Assembly: GCA_026225215.1 (NCBI GenBank)
Contig: JAMFSI010000012.1
Location: forward strand, 1-62,519
DNA length: 62,519 bases
From: Sphingomonas palustris
GTDB lineage: Bacteria; Pseudomonadota; Alphaproteobacteria; Sphingomonadales; Sphingomonadaceae
Reading direction: 5' to 3'
Each line of letters begins with the position of its first letter. The stretch's first letter is position 1. Positions 58,518 to 62,519 of the stretch are shown here, in pieces. The translations under genes were made by a program, and so were the position numbers. Below the pieces are notes generated by a model. That model worked only from the letters and a program-made list of their open reading frames with translations. It was not told the origin of the DNA and did not search any database.

Positions 58518-58603
58518 TGATCCGTTTCCTTTTTACTGGCTTGGCGAAACCAGTCCGCCAGTTCCAATTGTCGAAATTCCAAAATTCTCAGACACCAAAC
58601 TTC

Positions 58604-58873
58604 TTAGACATCCGCTTCCACAGCAGCAGTCTTGCCTGCCTGGACCCGCTCGATCACCTTCCAGCTCTTCAGCTTGGAGATCGGTGCGGTCTCTTCAATG
58701 CGGACGATCTCGCCAGCCTTGAAGTTGTTGTCTTCGTCATGCGCGTGGTACTTCTTCGAACGGCGGATGATCTTGCCATACATGGCATGCTTCACCTTGC
58801 GCTCGACCTTGACCACCACGGTCTTGTCGGTCTTGTCGGAAACCACGGTCCCGATCAGGATACGCTTAGGCAT
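58604..58873 (-). CDS. rpsQ: 30S ribosomal protein S17
   Basis: 89 residues from ATG 58873 ([21 protein letters not shown]); [20 protein letters not shown] is the S17 signature region. An 86-bp gap to rplN holds only a leader. Confidence 0.97.
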   Translation of the reverse strand: MPKRILIGTVVSDKTDKTVVVKVERKVKHAMYGKIIRRSKKYHAHDEDNNFKAGEIVRIEETAPISKLKSWKVIERVQAGKTAAVEADV

Positions 58874-58883
58874 CGTGTGCTCC

Positions 58884-59120
58884 TTAAGCCCCAACCGGCT
58901 TGCCGGCGTTTAATGGATTCGACTTGCCGGCATTAGAGCGCTCGGTGCGGAGCGTCTTGATGCGGGCGATGTCGCGGCGAACTTCCTGGATACGCGCGGG
59001 GCGCTCCAGCTGATTGGTGGCGGCCTGAAAGCGCAGATTGAACTGCTCACGCTTCAGCTCGGCGAGATCGGCCGTGAGCTGATCGTCGCTCTTGGCGCGA
59101 AAATCGGCAAACTTGGCCAT
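58884..59120 (-). CDS. rpmC: 50S ribosomal protein L29
   Basis: 78 residues from ATG 59120 ([19 protein letters not shown]); [34 protein letters not shown] is the L29 coiled hairpin. The ATG shares one base with the rplP stop. Confidence 0.96.
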   Translation of the reverse strand: MAKFADFRAKSDDQLTADLAELKREQFNLRFQAATNQLERPARIQEVRRDIARIKTLRTERSNAGKSNPLNAGKPVGA

Positions 59121-59554
59121 CATTCGGCTCCCAGATGCGAGGTGTCGCCGAGACGAGCCACCACTTTGGTCTTGATCGGCAGCTTCATCGCCGCACGCGA
59201 GAAGGCAATCGCCGCGATCGGACCCGGCACGCCGTCCAGTTCGAACAGGATGCGGCCCGGCTTGACCCGTGCTGCCCAGAATTCGATCGCGCCCTTGCCC
59301 TTGCCCTGACGGACTTCGGCCGGCTTCTTGGTGACCGGCACGTCCGGGAACACGCGGATCCAAAGACGACCCTGGCGCTTGATGTGGCGAGTGATCGCCC
59401 GGCGAGCCGCTTCGATCTGGCGCGCGGTGATGCGTTCCGGCTCCATCGCCTTCAGCCCGTAGGAGCCGAAGTTGAGGTCGGTGCCGCCCTTGGCGTCGCC
59501 CTTGATCCGGCCTTTAAAGGCCTTGCGGAACTTGGTTTTTTTCGGTTGCAACAT
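59120..59554 (-). CDS. rplP: 50S ribosomal protein L16
   Basis: 144 residues; [52 protein letters not shown]. Complete and in usual position. Confidence 0.98.
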   Translation of the reverse strand: MLQPKKTKFRKAFKGRIKGDAKGGTDLNFGSYGLKAMEPERITARQIEAARRAITRHIKRQGRLWIRVFPDVPVTKKPAEVRQGKGKGAIEFWAARVKPGRILFELDGVPGPIAAIAFSRAAMKLPIKTKVVARLGDTSHLGAE

Positions 59555-59566
59555 GAGCTTGCCCTA

Positions 59567-60262
59567 TCAGCGCGCCGGCCGGACGCCGGAGGTTTGAGCC
59601 TCCATCATCAGGCGGTCCTGGGCGAGCGGGTCGTGACCCAGAATCTCACCTTTGAAAATCCAGCACTTGATGCCGATGATGCCATAAGCAGTCAGCGCTT
59701 CGGTGTCGGCGTAATCGATGTTCGCGCGCAGCGTATGCAACGGCACCCGGCCCTCGCGATACCACTCGACGCGGGCGATTTCCGCGCCGCCGAGACGGCC
59801 ACCGCAAGTGATCTTGATACCCTCGGCACCGAGACGCAGTGCCGACTGCACCGCACGCTTCATCGCGCGACGGAACGCAACACGGCGCACCAGCTGATCG
59901 GCAATACCTTGCGCCACCAGCTTGGCATCGATTTCCGGCTTGCGGATTTCGACGATGTTGAGCTTGACGTCGCTGCTGGTCATCTTGGCCAGCGCCGAGC
60001 GCAGCTTTTCGATGTCCGCACCCTTCTTGCCGATGATGACACCGGGACGCGCCGCATAAATCGACACGCGGCACAGCTTGGCCGGACGCTCGATCACCAC
60101 CTTCGAAATCGCGGCCTGGGGCAGCGTATCGACGATGTACTTGCGCATCTTGAGGTCTTCCTCAAGCATACGGGCATAATTGCGGCCTTCGGCGTACCAG
60201 CGGCTATCCCAGGTACGGTTGATCTGCAGGCGCAGACCGATCGGGTTGCTCTTGTGACCCAT
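59567..60262 (-). CDS. rpsC: 30S ribosomal protein S3
   Basis: 231 residues; [22 protein letters not shown]-domain [15 protein letters not shown], and [26 protein letters not shown]. Complete. Confidence 0.98.
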   Translation of the reverse strand: MGHKSNPIGLRLQINRTWDSRWYAEGRNYARMLEEDLKMRKYIVDTLPQAAISKVVIERPAKLCRVSIYAARPGVIIGKKGADIEKLRSALAKMTSSDVKLNIVEIRKPEIDAKLVAQGIADQLVRRVAFRRAMKRAVQSALRLGAEGIKITCGGRLGGAEIARVEWYREGRVPLHTLRANIDYADTEALTAYGIIGIKCWIFKGEILGHDPLAQDRLMMEAQTSGVRPAR

Positions 60263-60265
60263 GGC

Positions 60266-60652
60266 TCAGGCTTCCCCGTCTTCGGATGCTTCGCGGACCA
60301 CGATACGCAGCCGGCTGAACGGCTTGAGGATGCGGGTGGACTTGCCGCGACCGCGCGTGTGGAAGCGCTTCATGGTAATCGACTTGCCGACACTGGCCTC
60401 GGCCACCACCAGCGCATCGACGTCGAGATTATGGTTGTTCTCGGCATTGGCGATCGCCGAGGCGAGCACCTTGCGCGCATCCTGCGCCATCGCCTTACGC
60501 GAGAAGGCCAGGATATTGAGCGCGTCCTCGACCGGACGGCCGCGGATCAACGCCGCCACCAGGTTCAGCTTCTGCGCCGAACCACGGATCTGCGTGCCCA
60601 CCGACAGCGCTTCGTTGTCGGCAACGCGACGCGGAGCTTTTTCCTTGCCCAT
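60266..60652 (-). CDS. rplV: 50S ribosomal protein L22
   Basis: 128 residues; [27 protein letters not shown] and the C-terminal [21 protein letters not shown], part of which lines the exit tunnel. Shares one base with the rpsS stop. Confidence 0.97.
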   Translation of the reverse strand: MGKEKAPRRVADNEALSVGTQIRGSAQKLNLVAALIRGRPVEDALNILAFSRKAMAQDARKVLASAIANAENNHNLDVDALVVAEASVGKSITMKRFHTRGRGKSTRILKPFSRLRIVVREASEDGEA

Positions 60653-60930
60653 CAGCGCTTGCCCTTCTTGTCGGCAGCATGGCCGGGGAAGTAGCGCGTG
60701 GGCGCGAATTCACCGAGCTTGTGGCCAACCATGTCCTCGTTGACCGAGACCGGGATGAACTTCTTGCCATTGTAGACGCTGAACGTCAGACCAACGAACT
60801 GCGGCAAAATCGTCGAGCGACGCGACCAGGTCTTGATCGGACCTGCACGGCTGCCGGCATCCTGAGCACCCTCAGCCTTTTTCAGCAGGTGCAGGTCGAC
60901 GAAGGGGCCTTTCCAGACGGAACGTGCCAT
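60652..60930 (-). CDS. rpsS: 30S ribosomal protein S19
   Basis: 92 residues; [50 protein letters not shown], and [22 protein letters not shown]. Complete. Confidence 0.98.
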   Translation of the reverse strand: MARSVWKGPFVDLHLLKKAEGAQDAGSRAGPIKTWSRRSTILPQFVGLTFSVYNGKKFIPVSVNEDMVGHKLGEFAPTRYFPGHAADKKGKR

Positions 60931-60936
60931 GATGGC

Positions 60937-61773
60937 TTACCTCTTCTTCTTCGCGTGACGCGAACGGATAATGAACTTGTCCGTCTGCTTGTTGTGACGG
61001 GTGCGGGCGCCCTTGGTCGGCTTGCCCCACGGGGTGACCGGATGACGACCGCCTGAGGTGCGGCCTTCGCCGCCGCCATGCGGGTGATCGACCGGGTTCT
61101 TGGCAACGCCGCGAGTCAGCGGACGACGACCGGCCCAACGGTTGCGACCGGCCTTGGCCAGGTTCTGGTTCGAATTGTCGGGGTTCGACACCGCGCCAAC
61201 CGTACCCATGCAATCGCCGCGCAGATAACGCTGCTCGCCCGAGTTCAGGCGAACGATGACCATGCCGCGATCGCGACCGACGACTTGCACATAAGTGCCC
61301 GCCGAACGGGCGATCTGACCGCCCTTGCCCGGCTTCATCTCGACGTTGTGCACGATCGTACCGACCGGCATCTGGCTCAGCAACATCGCGTTGCCGGGCT
61401 TCACGTCGGTCTTTTCACCGGCCACCACCGTATCGCCGACGGCGAGACGCTGCGGAGCGATGATATAGGTCTGCTCGCCATCGGCATATTTGATCAGCGC
61501 GATGAAAGCGGTACGGTTGGGATCGTATTCCAGACGCTCGACGGTCGCGGGCTGATCCCACTTGCGGCGCTTGAAATCGATAAAGCGATAAGTCTGCTTG
61601 TGGCCGCCGGCGATGCCGCGCGAGGTCACATGACCCTTGTTGTTGCGACCGCCGGTCTTCGACTTGCCTTCGGTCAGCGCCTTGACGGGCTTGCCCTTCC
61701 ACAACGACGATCTGTCGACGAGGATCAGGCCGCGCCGGGCGGGGCTGGTCGGATTATAATGTTTGAGTGCCAT
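60937..61773 (-). CDS. rplB: 50S ribosomal protein L2
   Basis: 278 residues; [40 protein letters not shown], and the peptidyl-transferase-proximal [23 protein letters not shown]. Complete. Confidence 0.98.
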   Translation of the reverse strand: MALKHYNPTSPARRGLILVDRSSLWKGKPVKALTEGKSKTGGRNNKGHVTSRGIAGGHKQTYRFIDFKRRKWDQPATVERLEYDPNRTAFIALIKYADGEQTYIIAPQRLAVGDTVVAGEKTDVKPGNAMLLSQMPVGTIVHNVEMKPGKGGQIARSAGTYVQVVGRDRGMVIVRLNSGEQRYLRGDCMGTVGAVSNPDNSNQNLAKAGRNRWAGRRPLTRGVAKNPVDHPHGGGEGRTSGGRHPVTPWGKPTKGARTRHNKQTDKFIIRSRHAKKKR

Positions 61774-61786
61774 GGGTCTGTCTGCC

Positions 61787-62107
61787 TCAGATGCCGCTGG
61801 TCACATCGATCGACTGACCGGGAGCCAGTGTAACGACGGCCTTTTTCACATCGGAACGGCGATAGGGCTTACCCTTCCACCGCTTGACCTTGCCCTTTTG
61901 GACCAGCGTGTTGACGCCGACCACCTTGACCGAAAACAGCGCTTCGACCGCTGCCTTGATCTCGGGCTTGGTCGCGCTTTCAGCGACCCGGAACACCACG
62001 GCGTTATGCTCGGAGAGCAGCGTCGCCTTCTCGGTGATGTGCGGCGCGACGATCACGTCGTAATGACGCGTGTCGATGCCGTCCTGCTTGATGACAGCCT
62101 TAGCCAT
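61787..62107 (-). CDS. rplW: 50S ribosomal protein L23
   Basis: 106 residues; [28 protein letters not shown] and [20 protein letters not shown]. Overlaps rplD by 8 bp. Confidence 0.97.
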   Translation of the reverse strand: MAKAVIKQDGIDTRHYDVIVAPHITEKATLLSEHNAVVFRVAESATKPEIKAAVEALFSVKVVGVNTLVQKGKVKRWKGKPYRRSDVKKAVVTLAPGQSIDVTSGI

Positions 62108-62519
62108 GGAAACGCGCCTCCAGTTTTTCGACCGCAGCGCGCGTCAGCACCAGCGTATCATGCTTGAGGATGTCGTAGACATTGGCACCGACCGCCGGGA
62201 GCACGTTGATGCCGATGAGATTGCCGGCGGCACGGGCAAAACCTTCGTTCACCACATCGCCGTCGATCACCAGCACCTTCTTGCCCCAACCGGCCTTCGC
62301 CAGCTGCGCGCTCAGTGCCTTGGTCTTGGCGTCGGTCAGCTCAAGGCTATCGACCACCACCAGACCAGCCTGCGCCTTGGATGACAACGCCATCCGCAGA
62401 CCCAGTGCCCGCACCTTCTTGTTCAGCGAGATATTGAAGTCACGCTTGCGCGGACCATGAGCCTTGCCGCCGCCGATAAAGATCGGGGCTGCGCGGTCGC
62501 CATGACGAGCGGTACCGCC
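62100..62519 (-). CDS. rplD: 50S ribosomal protein L4, C-terminal part (cut by window edge)
   Basis: The frame is open to the window end, giving 139 codons: [23 protein letters not shown], then [24 protein letters not shown] and [30 protein letters not shown]. These are the second half of L4. An internal ATG at 62414 is not the true start; the N-terminal about 65 residues are outside the window. Confidence 0.96.
   Translation of the reverse strand, partial: GGTARHGDRAAPIFIGGGKAHGPRKRDFNISLNKKVRALGLRMALSSKAQAGLVVVDSLELTDAKTKALSAQLAKAGWGKKVLVIDGDVVNEGFARAAGNLIGINVLPAVGANVYDILKHDTLVLTRAAVEKLEARFHG

Noticed and set aside
59135..60694. 519-codon plus frame over rplP-rpsC-rplV
   Set aside because: Shadow of three ribosomal genes.

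Overview
The window looks like a chromosomal segment of a high-GC alphaproteobacterium of the order Sphingomonadales (Sphingomonas / Sphingobium / Novosphingobium type). This is inferred from protein style, from gene blocks (mdh, sucD-sucA-sucB-lpd, and an S10-spc-alpha ribosomal cluster), from an alphaproteobacterial SOS box (GTTC-N7-GTTC) in front of uvrA, and from intergenic palindromes of a type common in sphingomonads. No rRNA, tRNA or CRISPR array was seen.

Layout. (1) 1-7250: the edge of an IS5-like element; a GAF-GGDEF-EAL gene broken by an in-frame amber codon; then a tight operon of an OmpR-type response regulator, a secreted LysM-FecR protein and a CHASE2 histidine kinase; then a small lipoprotein gene on the other strand. 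(2) 7450-18500: accessory genes. These are a GlsB-type membrane protein, a His-rich secreted miniprotein, a divergent cupin / AraC pair, eutBC, and a catabolic-looking set (LLM flavin oxidoreductase, SDR, SMP-30, three NTF2-like proteins, TauD-type dioxygenase). Decay is visible here: a truncated MFS transporter, a frameshifted NTF2 gene, and an MDR dehydrogenase reduced to 31 codons. (3) 18758-32700: GH3 glycosidase, an SDR, a TMEM165/GDT1 transporter, argG, a DUF559 relic between inverted repeats, uvrA, a second TauD-type gene, a SleB-like hydrolase, a fatty-acid desaturase and a small conserved hypothetical. (4) 33051-43450: a membrane GGDEF-EAL protein and TCA-cycle genes (mdh, sucD, sucA, sucB, lpd; no sucC here). 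(5) 43481-62519, all minus strand: a PAP2 protein, a prolyl oligopeptidase, then the ribosomal cluster read from rplD (cut by the window edge) to rplQ.

The ribosomal cluster is unusual. An acyltransferase-3 gene sits between rpmD and rplO, preceded by a strong terminator hairpin and a plausible promoter of its own. An SRPBCC gene plus a 159-bp nested palindrome sits between adk and rpsM. After each interruption a promoter-like sequence lies upstream of the next ribosomal gene (rplO, rpsM), and the two share a TAAG(C/G)G -10 element. A prolyl oligopeptidase gene is coupled to the end of rplQ by an ATGA overlap.

Several repeat families punctuate the window: a nested palindrome with 36-bp arms (15587, 49705, and a shorter form at 29335); an inverted repeat built on GAGCTTGTCGAAG (21003, 27911, 47232); a GGCCTTCGCCGG palindrome either side of a GIY-YIG nuclease gene (36227, 36611); and inverted repeats around a DUF559 nuclease relic (24389, 24781).
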